A stretch of 64,000 bases of DNA from Nitrosomonas sp. (GCA_017984435.1 JAGNZK010000004.1:1-64000); one strand, 5' to 3'; shown: positions 45,811 through 55,781, numbered from the stretch's first letter. Notes: generated from the sequence alone by a model not told the origin. Made by a program: numbers and translations.

Positions 45811-48081
45811 ATGTCAAAAACAAAAGCGGTCAAGTCAAAAGATAATGAAGTTATCGAGAAAACAACAACTAAAAAAATAAAAGATACCGATAAAGAAATG
45901 GTGGAAAAAGAAGGGGCTAATCAATTGGCAGCTAAAGCTGAAAAAAAAGTCAAAGTAACTACTGGCACGATGGCTAAGGAATTGAATAAAAAAGTAATTA
46001 ATGAGGATGCCGCTAGTTTGCGGATTTCTTCTAATGCGATTAATAGCGATGTCGACGAAATAGCACAAGCAGTTTTAGGCGCAAATGATATTGAGTCTGG
46101 TAACGGTAAAAAAACCAGAGGCAGGACTCCCAAAAAAACAAAAGCAGCGCATGACAAAGAGCAGCTTGACGAGCTAGAGCCAATTTCTGTCGGCCATAAT
46201 GGCACTTCATTACCGCAAGATATTGAAGCACGTCGCATGCGTCTGAAGATACTGATCGGATTGGGTAAAGAGCGGGGTTATCTGACTTATGCTGAAATCA
46301 ATGATCATCTGCCTGATGATATGTTGGATGCAGAACAGATAGAGGGCATCATCAGCATGATCAATGACATGGGCATATCGGTGCATGATGAAGCACCGGA
46401 TGCTGAAACATTGTTGATGTCGGATGCCGCAACGACCGTTGCCGATGAGGATGTGGCAGAGGAGGCTGAAGCTGCCCTTTCTACAGTGGATTCTGAGTTT
46501 GGACGTACGACGGATCCCGTGCGCATGTATATGCGTGAAATGGGTTCAGTGGGTCTATTGACGCGTGAAAGCGAAATTGAGATTGCGAAACGCATAGAAG
46601 GTGGTTTGCGTCATATGATTCAAGCAATTTCAGCTTGTCCACCGATTATTGCAGGAATTGTCGGTTTGGCAACTGAAATTGAGAAGGATAGCCTGCGCAT
46701 TGATGAAGTGGTGGATGGCTTGCTGGATGCCAATTCTCAAGACATCATGAATGAAGAGTTCTCTGAAGAATCCTTGGAACAAGAATTGGAAGCCAGTGAT
46801 CTCGGCGATGAAGATGAAGATGAAGATGGAGACAGCGCAGCAATTGCCAGTGCGAATTTATTAAAATTGAAAGCTGACGCGCTAGAACGTTTTGCGGTTA
46901 TTGGTGCGATATATAATGAGATGCAGATCCTTCTTGAAAAAGAGGGGCCTTATCATTCTGGATATGTTGAGTTACAGGATAAGATTTCATCCGAGTTGAT
47001 GGCGATTCGCTTCTCAGCAAAGATGGTGGAGAAGCTCTGTGATACGCAACGTGCATTAGTCGGTGATGTGCGTAACTATGAACGTAAGATAATGGACTTA
47101 TGTGTATCCAAAGCGAAGATGCCAAGAAATCATTTCATCAAGACCTTTCCTGGAAATGAGACAAACCTGGAATGGGTAGTACAAGAGATCGAAACTGGAA
47201 AAGCATATAGTCAGGCACTCGAACACTATAAGCCTGCAATTAGGGAAGAACAACAGAATTTACTGGCGCTGAAAGATAAGATTGGCATTCCCATTAAAGA
47301 TCTGAAAGAGATCAATCGCAAGATGTCGACGGGCGAAGCCAAAGCGCGTCGAGCCAAGCGTGAGATGACAGAGGCGAATTTACGTTTGGTGATTTCGATT
47401 GCTAAAAAATATACTAACCGTGGATTGCAATTTCTTGATCTGATTCAGGAGGGTAATATCGGCTTAATGAAAGCGGTGGATAAATTTGAATATCGGCGCG
47501 GCTATAAATTTTCAACTTATGCAACATGGTGGATACGCCAGGCAATAACCCGATCGATCGCTGATCAGGCGCGCACCATCCGAATTCCAGTGCATATGAT
47601 CGAGACAATCAACAAGATGAATCGTATTTCACGCCAGATTTTGCAGGAAACCGGACAAGAACCGGAACCAGCAGTCTTGGCACAGAAAATGGAAATGCCC
47701 GAAGAAAAAATTCGTAAAATTCTTAAAATTTCTAAAGAACCGATCTCTATGGAAACACCGATCGGCGATGATGAAGACTCCCACTTAGGGGATTTTATCG
47801 AAGATGCAGCAACCATGGCACCAGCTGATGCGGCAGTTTATGCTAGCTTGCGAGGTGTTACAAAGGATATACTGGACTCTCTGACACCGCGTGAGGCCAA
47901 AGTACTACGTATGCGTTTTGGTATTGAAATGAATACCGATCATACATTGGAAGAGGTCGGAAAGCAGTTTGATGTCACGCGTGAGCGTATTCGACAAATT
48001 GAAGCAAAAGCGTTGCGTAAATTACGTCACCCAGCGCGTTCAGAGCGTTTGCGCAGCTTCCTAGATACCGGTAACAATTAA
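45811..48081 (+). CDS. rpoD: RNA polymerase sigma factor RpoD (sigma-70)
   Basis: Primary sigma factor. It begins with a Lys/Thr/Ala-rich low-complexity extension (about 100 residues), common in betaproteobacteria. Region 1.1 follows ([20 protein letters not shown]), then region 1.2 ([11 protein letters not shown]), an acidic non-conserved region, regions 2.1-2.4 ([20 protein letters not shown]), region 3 and region 4.2 with the -35-reading helix ([20 protein letters not shown]). ATG 45811 is preferred, giving 756 residues; a TTG at 45799 in frame would add four. The next gene is a tRNA, 10 bp later. Confidence 0.97.
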   Translation: MSKTKAVKSKDNEVIEKTTTKKIKDTDKEMVEKEGANQLAAKAEKKVKVTTGTMAKELNKKVINEDAASLRISSNAINSDVDEIAQAVLGANDIESGNGKKTRGRTPKKTKAAHDKEQLDELEPISVGHNGTSLPQDIEARRMRLKILIGLGKERGYLTYAEINDHLPDDMLDAEQIEGIISMINDMGISVHDEAPDAETLLMSDAATTVADEDVAEEAEAALSTVDSEFGRTTDPVRMYMREMGSVGLLTRESEIEIAKRIEGGLRHMIQAISACPPIIAGIVGLATEIEKDSLRIDEVVDGLLDANSQDIMNEEFSEESLEQELEASDLGDEDEDEDGDSAAIASANLLKLKADALERFAVIGAIYNEMQILLEKEGPYHSGYVELQDKISSELMAIRFSAKMVEKLCDTQRALVGDVRNYERKIMDLCVSKAKMPRNHFIKTFPGNETNLEWVVQEIETGKAYSQALEHYKPAIREEQQNLLALKDKIGIPIKDLKEINRKMSTGEAKARRAKREMTEANLRLVISIAKKYTNRGLQFLDLIQEGNIGLMKAVDKFEYRRGYKFSTYATWWIRQAITRSIADQARTIRIPVHMIETINKMNRISRQILQETGQEPEPAVLAQKMEMPEEKIRKILKISKEPISMETPIGDDEDSHLGDFIEDAATMAPADAAVYASLRGVTKDILDSLTPREAKVLRMRFGIEMNTDHTLEEVGKQFDVTRERIRQIEAKALRKLRHPARSERLRSFLDTGNN

Positions 48082-48091
48082 AGAAATATTA

Positions 48092-48168
<77 letters not shown>

Positions 48169-48176
48169 ATAAATCA

Positions 48177-48208
48177 AGAGGTTAGAGTGTTTCTCTGACC
48201 TCTTTTTT
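48177..48208 (+). terminator. Rho-independent terminator after rpoD-tRNA
   Basis: AGAGGTTAGAG (48177-48187) pairs with CTCTGACCTCT (48193-48203) through one wobble, followed by a run of six T to 48208. The same bases encode the C-terminal end of the integrase remnant on the other strand. Confidence 0.88.
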
Positions 48209-48520
48209 CTTAGGATGTGCCAAATTTGTGCCAATAAAGACATTTGAAACCAGTTCGGCATGCTGTAAAAGTTGGGGTTTTGAGAGGTGAACATACCGCC
48301 TTGACATCTCTTCCGATTCCCAGCCTCCAAGCTCCTGTAACAATTCATGGGCGCACCTTGTTGGGCTAACCAACTTGCCCATGTATGACGCAGGTCATGT
48401 CATCTGGAATTATCTATTCCAGTCCGTTTCAAAGCATTTCTCCATGCACTGGTATTTGCCCCAAGAAATTGAGCGATCTTTATAAGTAAATACTCTGCTT
48501 GGATGCTTGCCACTTTGCCG
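48182..48520 (-). pseudogene. Broken tyrosine integrase next to the CAU tRNA
   Basis: Read on the minus strand, the sequence gives GANTSAWRNALKRTGI, a TGA where Trp is expected, then HDLRHTWASWLAQQGAP with the catalytic His-x-x-Arg. A frame change follows, and then HELLQELGGWESEEMSRRYV and HLSKPQLLQHAELV. This is the C-terminal half of a phage or island integrase of the kind that inserts into tRNA genes. At least one stop and two frame changes disable it; another frame earlier (PSRVFTYKDRSIS) suggests more damage. The nucleophile region is present (YVHLS) but out of frame with the core. Confidence 0.82.
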
Positions 48521-48728
48521 AAATAAAATAGCCAAAGCTATTGAAACGTGACAGTAATTGAGACAGGTTACGAAGATTCTGCCATTGGGTTGCTTACTTA
48601 TTGATGGCCAGACATTCATTAAGCTTTCTTCTGGAAAATATGCTAGCCCGCTCTGAATAATCCATAACAATATGATTTTATGTAATGAGTTGATAGATTT
48701 GAGCGGTTAAATTCATCGGTTTTTGGTA

Positions 48729-48753
48729 AATTTGCAGCAATTTCCTGCAAATT
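48729..48753. repeat. 9-bp inverted repeat upstream of the IS5-like transposase remnant
   Basis: AATTTGCAG (48729-48737) and CTGCAAATT (48745-48753) are perfect inverted repeats, 14 bases before the transposase ATG at 48767. It could be part of the element's end or a small hairpin. The stretch 48521-48728 holds more integrase-like debris and no clear gene. Confidence 0.4.
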
Positions 48754-48766
48754 CAGCGAGAGTTAC

Positions 48767-49326
48767 ATGAGACCAAAACCGCGCACGCCAGAGAGCAATG
48801 ACGTATTTCGCCAATTGGCCCAGGTACCGCAGCACCTCAAGCCCAAGGTTACCGATTTGCTGCAGAAAGTCGAGCGCCTGCTCAAGCAGCAACCGCAAGA
48901 CAGCCACAAACTCTACAGCTTGCATGCGCAGCCTGCCGGGTTAATCCTTACGATGGGCACACCTTACACCTGGTTTTGGAGCAGGCGGCAATCCTGATGC
49001 AGCAGCAACCTAAGGAAGTGTTCGTAGACTTGGGTTATCGCGGTGCAACTGTCCCGGCTGGGGTCAAGGTCTATCACCGCAAACTCAGACGCGGCATTAC
49101 CACGCGGCTGAAACGCGATATTCGGCGACGCAGCGCCATCGAACCGGTAATCGGGCATATGAAAAACGACGGCCGCCTTCGCAGAAACTGGCTGCAAGGC
49201 ACAGAAGGCGATGCCTTTCATGCTATCCTCTGCAGGTTGCGGACACAACCTGCGGATGATCCTGAGGAAGCTGCGACTTCTTCTTGTCTTGATTTTCCTG
49301 CGCTTGGATTGGCCATCAATCAATGA
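48767..49326 (+). pseudogene. IS5-family transposase with an internal deletion and frameshifts
   Basis: The start (PKPRTPESNDVFRQLAQVPQ onward) runs to HKLYSLHA, where the family continues into about fifty residues of the catalytic region that are missing here. After the junction at about 48930 the sequence goes on in a different frame as NPYDGHTLHLVLEQAAILMQ, then EVFVDLGYRGATVPAGVKVY and RRRSAIEPVIGHMKNDGRLR with the catalytic Glu region. A further frame change near 49235 restores the end (GHNLRMILRKLRLLLVLI). It is not functional. Confidence 0.8.
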
Positions 49327-49531
49327 TGACAGAACTGATCATCCCCTTGCTGGCGCATATGCCTGAAAATAGAATTGTTCAGGGGGGACTATGCTATGTT
49401 CCGCTACAGCGTTGCAGCAGGTGAATGAGAACAAAGGTGGCAGCGTGAGAAAATTGATAAAAAATTAATCAATATTTATTCATAGTTATTGAACTTGCGT
49501 ATTAGCAATTTCGTGGATAAATCACTACGGA

Positions 49532-50287
49532 TTATTTTCGGATTTTGTATCCTGTTTTTAGCATTCGCAATGTGCACCACGATACCACTAGGAACCATGC
49601 CACCAGAATCCCAAGGCTAAGGTAAGGTGAAACATCCGAGACGCGAAAGAAGCCGTAGCGAAACCCGTCTACCATGTAGAAAAACGGATTCATATACGAT
49701 AATCCTTGCCAGAATGGAGGCAACGAGGAGATCGTATAGAATACCCCCGATAAAAATGTCAGTGGCAGGATGATAAAGTTTTGCAACGCAGCAAGCTGTT
49801 CAAATTTTTCCGCCCAAATACCCGCAATGATGCCTAAGGCACCCAGCAACGCAGCGCCTATCAAGGCAAATGTGAATACCCATGCGAACGAGTACAGGGG
49901 AAGTTCAAAAAACGCCAGCGTCACCACGTAGATACCCAGTCCTACCAGCAAACCACGAACGACCGATGCTAGTACATAAGCAGTGAATATCTCCTGGTAA
50001 GAAAGCGGCGATAACAACATGAAGATGTGATTACCCGAGACCGTCGATTGAATCAGGCTTGATGAGGAGTTAGCGAAAGCGTTCTGCAACAGAGCCATTA
50101 TCACCAATCCGGGGATCAGAAAAACCGTGTAGGTTACACCGGGATATACCTGCACTCTTTCTTCCAGCGCGTGAGAAAAAATCAATAGATAAAGCAAGGT
50201 AGACAGTATGGGTGCAAATACGGTCTGGAGGCCGACTTTCCAGAATCGCAGCAGTTCCTTGTAGAGCAATGTAAGAAATCCATTCAT
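49532..50287 (-). CDS. yadH: ABC-2 type transporter permease (YadH-like)
   Basis: Integral membrane subunit of an ABC-2 exporter. The 251 residues have six hydrophobic segments and the ABC-2 signature toward the end (FLSGVFYTISSLPPFWQGLS and NPFFYMVDGFRYGFF). It overlaps the upstream ATPase gene by four bases and forms a two-gene operon with it. The family includes YadGH and drug or polysaccharide exporters; the substrate is unknown. It is the first intact gene of the accessory region after the transposase remnant. Confidence 0.9.
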   Translation of the reverse strand: MNGFLTLLYKELLRFWKVGLQTVFAPILSTLLYLLIFSHALEERVQVYPGVTYTVFLIPGLVIMALLQNAFANSSSSLIQSTVSGNHIFMLLSPLSYQEIFTAYVLASVVRGLLVGLGIYVVTLAFFELPLYSFAWVFTFALIGAALLGALGIIAGIWAEKFEQLAALQNFIILPLTFLSGVFYTISSLPPFWQGLSYMNPFFYMVDGFRYGFFRVSDVSPYLSLGILVAWFLVVSWCTLRMLKTGYKIRK

Positions 50288-51207
50288 ACCGATGCAGATT
50301 CCAAACTCTCTGTTCCGTGCATGAGTTTTACGAACACTTCTTCCAGATCAGGTTGCAATATCTGCATATCCAGAATTTGGGTCTGGGCCGCGTGTAGTGC
50401 TGACATTACATTTTCAAGCTGAGAGTATCCCTCGATCGCCAGAATGTAGGAGCCTTGGTCGTGGTTGATTGTCAGTAACTGTAACGCTGTTGGCAGCGTA
50501 TCGGGAGATAACCGCAGGCGTACCCGGAGTCCGGAAATATTGCTGATGAGATTTCTGACACTGTCAAGAACAACGACACTGCCATTTTTGAGCATTGCCA
50601 CGCGGTTGCATAAAGCTTCTGCTTCTTCGAGATAATGCGTAGTGAGTACAATGGTATGACCGTTGCGGTTTAATTGCTTGATGAAACGCCACAAGGATTG
50701 GCGCAATTCTACATCTACACCTGCGGTGGGTTCATCCAAAATGATTACCGGGGGTTTGTGGACCAATGCTTGGGCTACCAGTACGCGCCGCTTCATGCCG
50801 CCGGACAACGAACGCATGTTGGTATCGGCCTTATCGGAAAGGTCAAGATGGTGGATTATCTCGTCTATCCAGCCGTTATTGTTCTTTATGCCGAAATAGC
50901 CGGATTGAAACACAAGCGTTTCCCGAACGGTAAAGAACGGATCAAATACCAACTCCTGCGGCACCACGCCCAGCATGCGACGTGCTTCACGGTACCCGGT
51001 GACGACATCATGCCCCATTACCCTGACACTGCCGCTGCTGGCAAGGGTAAGACCTGCGATGATATTGATCAGCGTCGTCTTTCCCGCCCCATTAGGGCCA
51101 AGTAAAGCAAAGAATTCGCCGACATTGATTTCGAGATCAACGCCGTACAAGGCATGCAACGTACCAAAGCGCTTATGCACCTGTCTAACTTCAATTGCCG
51201 GTATCAT
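50284..51207 (-). CDS. yadG: ABC transporter ATP-binding protein (YadG-like)
   Basis: ATPase partner of the ABC-2 permease. It shows Walker A GPNGAGKTTL (about residues 35-44), signature LSGGMKRRV (about 134-142), Walker B VIILDEPTAGVD (about 154-165) and the switch His in LTTHYLEEAE. The C-terminal extension (about residues 220-307) is typical of the drug-export (CcmA/YadG) subfamily. The 307-residue protein starts with ATG 51207 and overlaps the permease start (ATGA). The gap from 51208 to the gshA end holds no other gene that I can support. Confidence 0.92.
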   Translation of the reverse strand: MIPAIEVRQVHKRFGTLHALYGVDLEINVGEFFALLGPNGAGKTTLINIIAGLTLASSGSVRVMGHDVVTGYREARRMLGVVPQELVFDPFFTVRETLVFQSGYFGIKNNNGWIDEIIHHLDLSDKADTNMRSLSGGMKRRVLVAQALVHKPPVIILDEPTAGVDVELRQSLWRFIKQLNRNGHTIVLTTHYLEEAEALCNRVAMLKNGSVVVLDSVRNLISNISGLRVRLRLSPDTLPTALQLLTINHDQGSYILAIEGYSQLENVMSALHAAQTQILDMQILQPDLEEVFVKLMHGTESLESASV

Positions 51208-51455
51208 GAAGGAAACTCCTTTTCAGATGGAGGAATGACAATTACATATCGCCCGACTATACGGCTTTCGGACTCAACTACCACGCAGGCTGCCGCACCA
51301 CGCATCATGGCCACGTTCGAGCACTTATAAATCCTGATGGAATCCCGCTGGTCAAGAACAAAGGTGAGTTTCATTATATTGAGCGATCATCCTGTTACCG
51401 GGAATAGGCCTCAGCATAGCCATTCATTTTCAGTGCTTGCGCTGTTTGCATGAGT

Positions 51456-53129
51456 TTACGAAATTCGTCGAGCAACAGCTCCGACCCCGGTGTCCGGCAA
51501 GTTCTGAAGCAAGTACAACTCCGGGGAATGAACGATGCTGGATGAGGCGCCTTGCGAGAAATAGTTGCTCAGGTATTGATCGAAAGAGATTTCATCCGTG
51601 GTCTCGAGCTGTTTCTGTTGCGCCAGCGATGCCTCGACCTGGAGATCAAAATTCCTCTTTATTGCTGCATCCAGCGCGGCATTCCTGAAATAACGGGTGT
51701 AATCCTGGGACTTCTGCAATACCAGCTCGGTAATTGACATCTTTTGCGCGCGCATGACTGTCAGCATCCTTGCTGAAGCTGTCAACTCGGGAGAGCGAAT
51801 TTTTTCGATCTGCTGATGCAATGCGCGGGTGTAGGGAATATCGGCATTGCCGCTATCCAAGATCTCGCAGATCTCCTGCATCTGCTCACACAGCATCAGG
51901 GCCCACTGCCGCAGCGGGACTTCACGCCTGTTGTCCAGCAGCTTAAGCTTTGGATCCCTGCCACGATTAGCCACCAACAATGCGTTATTGCTGATCTCGG
52001 CATGCTGCTTCAAGTCATGCCCCGAATTGGACTGGAACAAACAGAAAAGACTTAGCGTCTCAAGAAAACGCGTGGTTTCGATTGCTATGCCCGCAGGTTC
52101 AAACACATCAACATCCACGGAGCGTATTTCAACATATTGAATTCCCCGACTTCCCAGCGCCTGTAGCGGCCTCTCTCCGGATCGCGTCGGCTGTTTCGGC
52201 CGCACCGAAGTGTAATACTCATTCTCGATTTGCAAGAAATGAGTATTCAATTGTCGATACCGGTTGCTTGCCTTAATCCCGATTTTTTCATACCCAAGAT
52301 AAGGTATCATCGTTGCCTTGCTCAAATCCCGTATGTATTCCTCGAGGCTGTTGAAGGAAATATGAAACATTGATTGAACGGGATTCAAATAGCCTATCTC
52401 GCTCATCCTCAACGAGGTGGCAAAGGGTTTGTAGCAGGAAGTCTCGTCAAATTCCTGTAACGTACGGGAATAAACAGAGTTGCGACTATCCAGGAAATTT
52501 TTGCTCACTGCCGGGGACGAGCCGAATAAATATAGGATAAGCCAGCCATAACGCTGCAGGTTTCTGATCATTCTCATATAAGCCTGCGTCGTGAAGGATT
52601 GCAGATCGCCGACATTTTTCATCGAATGCTGGTATTGCGGCCAGAATGCTTCGGGAAGCGAATAGTTGAAATGGATCCCGGCGATGACCTGCATACAGCG
52701 GCCATAGCGATAGCTTAAGCCCTGTCTGTAGATGTGCTTCATCCTCCCGACATTGGATGAACCATATTCGGCGATGGGAATGGCAGAATCCTGCAAATCG
52801 CCGACAGGCATACTGGCCGCCAGCAACAATTCGTCATTGATATTGGCGCAGACATATTTATGCAAGTCCATCAAGGAACCCAGCACTTCTGTTTCATCTG
52901 ATAATGCTGGCGTGATCAACTCAAGTAAGGCTTCAGAATAATCAGTTGTAATACTCGGATGAGTCAACGCGGCTCCAAGCTGAAGCGGATGAGGTGACAA
53001 TGATATTGATCCCTCCCGATTAATTCGGAGGCTTTCTTTCTCGATGCCTTTCAAGCCATGAATTAATGACGGCCAAAGAGATTCGTCGATAGTTGTTGGT
53101 CGCTCGCTGCCAGATAATTGTTTTGACAT
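51456..53129 (-). CDS. gshA: Glutamate--cysteine ligase GshA with an apparent C-terminal frameshift
   Basis: ATP-dependent ligase for the first step of glutathione synthesis (E. coli-type GshA). Family motifs are GIEKESLRINREG (about residues 28-40), MPVGDLQDSAIPIAEYGSSN (about 105-124), RYGRCMQVIAGIHFNYSLPE (about 140-159) and RYVEIRSVDVDVFEPAG-like IQYVEIRSVDVDVFEPAGIA. The frame as read ends at 51456 after 557 residues. If one base is removed from the G4 tract (CCCC at 51485-51488 on the plus strand), the frame continues as TGSELLLDEFRKLMQTAQAL to a stop at 51395, giving 577 residues. A LysR-type promoter module lies upstream of its start. Confidence 0.93.
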   Translation of the reverse strand: MSKQLSGSERPTTIDESLWPSLIHGLKGIEKESLRINREGSISLSPHPLQLGAALTHPSITTDYSEALLELITPALSDETEVLGSLMDLHKYVCANINDELLLAASMPVGDLQDSAIPIAEYGSSNVGRMKHIYRQGLSYRYGRCMQVIAGIHFNYSLPEAFWPQYQHSMKNVGDLQSFTTQAYMRMIRNLQRYGWLILYLFGSSPAVSKNFLDSRNSVYSRTLQEFDETSCYKPFATSLRMSEIGYLNPVQSMFHISFNSLEEYIRDLSKATMIPYLGYEKIGIKASNRYRQLNTHFLQIENEYYTSVRPKQPTRSGERPLQALGSRGIQYVEIRSVDVDVFEPAGIAIETTRFLETLSLFCLFQSNSGHDLKQHAEISNNALLVANRGRDPKLKLLDNRREVPLRQWALMLCEQMQEICEILDSGNADIPYTRALHQQIEKIRSPELTASARMLTVMRAQKMSITELVLQKSQDYTRYFRNAALDAAIKRNFDLQVEASLAQQKQLETTDEISFDQYLSNYFSQGASSSIVHSPELYLLQNLPDTGVGAVARRIS

Positions 53130-53141
53130 TTATTCTTTCCG

Positions 53142-53240
53142 ATATTCCTTGCAATAAACAAGTAGTGAAAGTATAGGCTTGGAAGCGGACAGGTGGTAGT
53201 CTGCTGATTCAGTTATCAGAGTTCTGTTTTTGAAACGATG
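53142..53240 (-). repeat. LysR-type promoter module, copy 1 (faces gshA)
   Basis: An ungapped 99-bp inverted copy of 54207-54305; I count 16 mismatches (about 84 percent identity). On the minus strand it holds TTC-N7-GAA at 53222-53234 (a T-N11-A box). A TATACT -10 element lies at 53175-53170. The predicted start near 53163 puts the box centre 65 bases upstream, the classical LysR position. The gshA ATG lies 34 bases after the predicted start. A 20-base block in the middle is identical in both copies. Confidence 0.85.
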
Positions 53241-53290
53241 AGGGTTGCAATAGCAGAAATGGATCCGTTGCGCAGGTTCCGGTGGCTTTC

Positions 53291-54196
53291 TTAGTCCTCA
53301 TGCAGCACCTCGAAACGCTGTGCGAGAAAATCGATCAATGCCCGCACGGATGGCAGAAGACCGCGTCGGGACGGAAACACCGCATGAATGATTATCCGGC
53401 GAGGTGTCCAGTCGGGTACCAGTTTGACCAATAGACCAGCCGTCAGCTGGTCTCGTACCGCAATCACTGGCAGTTCTACTACGCCAACACCGGCCACAGC
53501 GGCATCTCTTAGCGCAACCATGTCCGTCGTCACAAAGCGTGGCGTGTGATGAAGCGTAACGTTTGCACCATCTGGCCCAAGCAGCGCCCAGGCGTGGACT
53601 TGTTGCAGGATCCCCAGACTAAGGCTTGGCCAGTTGTTCAACGCAGCGGGTGTAGCAGGAAAACCGAGCTTTTGTACAAGGATGGGGCTGGCCACTAGGC
53701 ATTGGCTCCGATCAGCTAGGATGCGCATGACCAGATCACTGTCCTGTAAAGGTGGATGGCGCACGCGCAGAGCAACATCCACCGACTCACTGACCAAATC
53801 GACACGTCGGTTGGTCGCCTCCATCTGCACCGTGACGTGCGGATAGCGCACCATGAAATCGGCCAGCATTGCTCCCACATAAGCATTCACCAGCGGTATG
53901 GGGCATGTCATCCGAATTACACCCCGGGGTTCGGCTGTTAGCGTATCTATTGTTTCCTGAGCTCTTTCGGCTTCTACCAGCATCGCTTTGCAACGCATGT
54001 AATAAGCCTCGCCGGCATCGGTAACTGCAAAGTGACGTGTCGAGCGCTGGATCAGGCGCACACCCAAGCGTTCTTCCAGCTTGGCGATGCGGCGGCTAAG
54101 CTTCGATTTCGGCATGCCCAAGGCCCGGCCTGCCGGAGCAAAGCCGCCATGATCCACGGCTTGGACGTAGTAGTAGAGATCATTCAGGTCTTGCAT
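53291..54196 (-). CDS. LysR-family transcriptional regulator
   Basis: A 301-residue LysR-type regulator when started at ATG 54196 (QDLNDLYYYVQAVDHGGFAP), which matches the usual N-terminus of this subgroup; an upstream TTG at 54217 would lie inside the promoter repeat. The winged HTH covers residues 1-60 (RALGMPKSKLSRRIAKLEER) and the effector domain about 87-290. The gene lies between two inverted promoter modules that face gshA and a GST-like gene. A role in controlling glutathione genes is an inference from this arrangement; the effector is unknown. Confidence 0.9.
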   Translation of the reverse strand: MQDLNDLYYYVQAVDHGGFAPAGRALGMPKSKLSRRIAKLEERLGVRLIQRSTRHFAVTDAGEAYYMRCKAMLVEAERAQETIDTLTAEPRGVIRMTCPIPLVNAYVGAMLADFMVRYPHVTVQMEATNRRVDLVSESVDVALRVRHPPLQDSDLVMRILADRSQCLVASPILVQKLGFPATPAALNNWPSLSLGILQQVHAWALLGPDGANVTLHHTPRFVTTDMVALRDAAVAGVGVVELPVIAVRDQLTAGLLVKLVPDWTPRRIIIHAVFPSRRGLLPSVRALIDFLAQRFEVLHED

Positions 54197-54206
54197 AAGA
54201 GCTACC

Positions 54207-54305
54207 GATAGTTTCAAAAATAGAACTCTGATACCCGAATCAGCAGACTACCACCTGCCCGTCTCCAGGTCTATACTTTGACCACTTGCTAATCGCAAGC
54301 AATAT
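54207..54305 (+). repeat. LysR-type promoter module, copy 2 (upstream of lysR, faces the GST-like gene)
   Basis: Inverted partner of 53142-53240. It contains the T-N11-A box TTCAAAAATAGAA (54213-54225), TATACT (54272-54277) and a predicted start near 54284, again 65 bases from the box centre. The box lies 17-29 bases before the lysR ATG, so binding could also autoregulate lysR. The downstream plus-strand gene is the GST-like gene at 54701. Confidence 0.85.
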
Positions 54306-54309
54306 TTGC

Positions 54310-54700
54310 CAATTGCGCTAGCAAGCCGTTCCCTACTGAAAGAAGTGGTAGTGAGTTAACCAAAAAGAGTATTGAAATGGCAATAAGGTATCGAAGGTTG
54401 CAGCAATTATCCAGAAACAGGTATTCGTGCTTCCAATATGCCGTCATCGCACGAATCAGCGATGTATAAGTTTGGCCTGCTGGATCTGCTTAGAAAAGCA
54501 CTATTCTGAAACGGGCCTCAAACCTTCCCTGGCAGTTGAAGTATATGCAATATTAAATGATGTAACGAGATTTATCCTCATTTGATATTTATGGATAATG
54601 AAGCGAATGCAACTTGGTACTACTGCCGGCAGCACATCAGTACTATGCCTTTAATAAGGCACCTCTTAACATTAATTTGCAATGCAGAAGGAGTTTTACC
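54310..54700 (+). other. Long non-coding leader between promoter module 2 and the GST-like gene
   Basis: About 390 bases without a recognisable gene. It holds an 8-bp inverted repeat, ATTCGTGC (54423-54430) and GCACGAAT (54449-54456), and scattered short frames with no family match. Either the GST-like mRNA has a long leader, or a gene that once followed the promoter has been lost. Confidence 0.4.
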
Positions 54701-55498
54701 ATGTCCACACAATTAAACGTCGAGCGCACGCTGTACGGATTCTGGCTCTCGCCTTATATGTGCCAAGTTGCGCATGTCCTCTCGGAAACCGGTCTAGCTT
54801 ATCGCTATGAACGAGTGTCTCCGTTTCAAGGGAGCACGCTCACGCCAGAGCACATAGAACGAAATCCTCTTGGGAAAATTCCCACTCTTAGGGATGTCAA
54901 TGATATTGATATTTCGGAAAGTCACGCAATCTGTCGTTATCTCGCGAGAATCTACCCAGAAGCACGAAAATTTTATCCTATTGATGATCCGATGCTCTGT
55001 GCAGAGGTCGATGCTAAGAATGATTTCATCACTTTCTCCATAGCAGGCCCATTCTTCAACTGGTTTGTTGTCAGCGGATATTTTCCAAAAGCTTGGAAAC
55101 TCAAGGTTGAAAAAGAAGCACATATCTATCATCTTTGTTCTGCCTTTTTAAGCAAAATGTGGCTATCTCGATTAGTCAACGGCTCGAGAATGGAGCCATT
55201 CCTGCTAGGGAAAGAGCCCTTTCTACCAGATTTCCAGTTGTTCTACACGCTCGAGCTTAGTCAAATGTTTTCCGAGTTGTTTGAAATGCCCGAGATGCAT
55301 CTGTTTCGAGATAATCCTGCATTACAGGCGTTTTACGATGCCATGTGCGAGCGTCCTGCTACCCGTGAAATACTCGCGGCTAAAGAAGCAGAACTCGATG
55401 TTACAAAGAAGGAGCTCTTTGGAGGGTTTGGAGAAGCCTATCTTAGTAAGCATATTGACAAAAAAATCCTTGGAGGGCTATTCGGACGTGAAATCTGA
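54701..55498 (+). CDS. Glutathione S-transferase-like protein
   Basis: A 265-residue protein with an N-terminal thioredoxin-like GST domain (LYGFWLSPYMCQVAHVLSET at about residues 10-29; NPLGKIPTLRDVNDIDISES at about 59-78, including the cis-Pro and the Glu-Ser that bind the gamma-glutamyl part of glutathione) and an all-helical C-terminal domain. ATG 54701 is preceded at seven bases by AAGGAG; the frame is open further upstream but without support. The substrate is unknown. Together with gshA and the LysR module it suggests a glutathione-related regulon. Confidence 0.85.
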   Translation: MSTQLNVERTLYGFWLSPYMCQVAHVLSETGLAYRYERVSPFQGSTLTPEHIERNPLGKIPTLRDVNDIDISESHAICRYLARIYPEARKFYPIDDPMLCAEVDAKNDFITFSIAGPFFNWFVVSGYFPKAWKLKVEKEAHIYHLCSAFLSKMWLSRLVNGSRMEPFLLGKEPFLPDFQLFYTLELSQMFSELFEMPEMHLFRDNPALQAFYDAMCERPATREILAAKEAELDVTKKELFGGFGEAYLSKHIDKKILGGLFGREI

Positions 55499-55781
55499 CA
55501 ACATTAATATCATAGTTGCGCTTGAGATTTCAGGCGATGACTATATTTCATGGTGTGTTGAATTAAAACAAACCGGACAGTCAACTATCATGGTAGCAGC
55601 AAATTGACCTGATCAATGATTCGCTTATAAGGCGTTTTAGCGTGGTACGGCTTGTGATAGCGAGTCCCCATGCGATCCTATAATGTGTACAATGATTGGA
55701 GTCTGAGTATCCTTGGCCGGTAATCAATGTAACAAATCCTGTAGTATCTAACTTGCTCTTACTAAAGGGTTTTCTGAGCAC

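Noticed and set aside
50674-51105. Plus-strand frame of 143 codons opposite the ABC ATPase gene.
   Set aside because: The minus strand has all ATPase motifs over the same bases, so this is a shadow frame.
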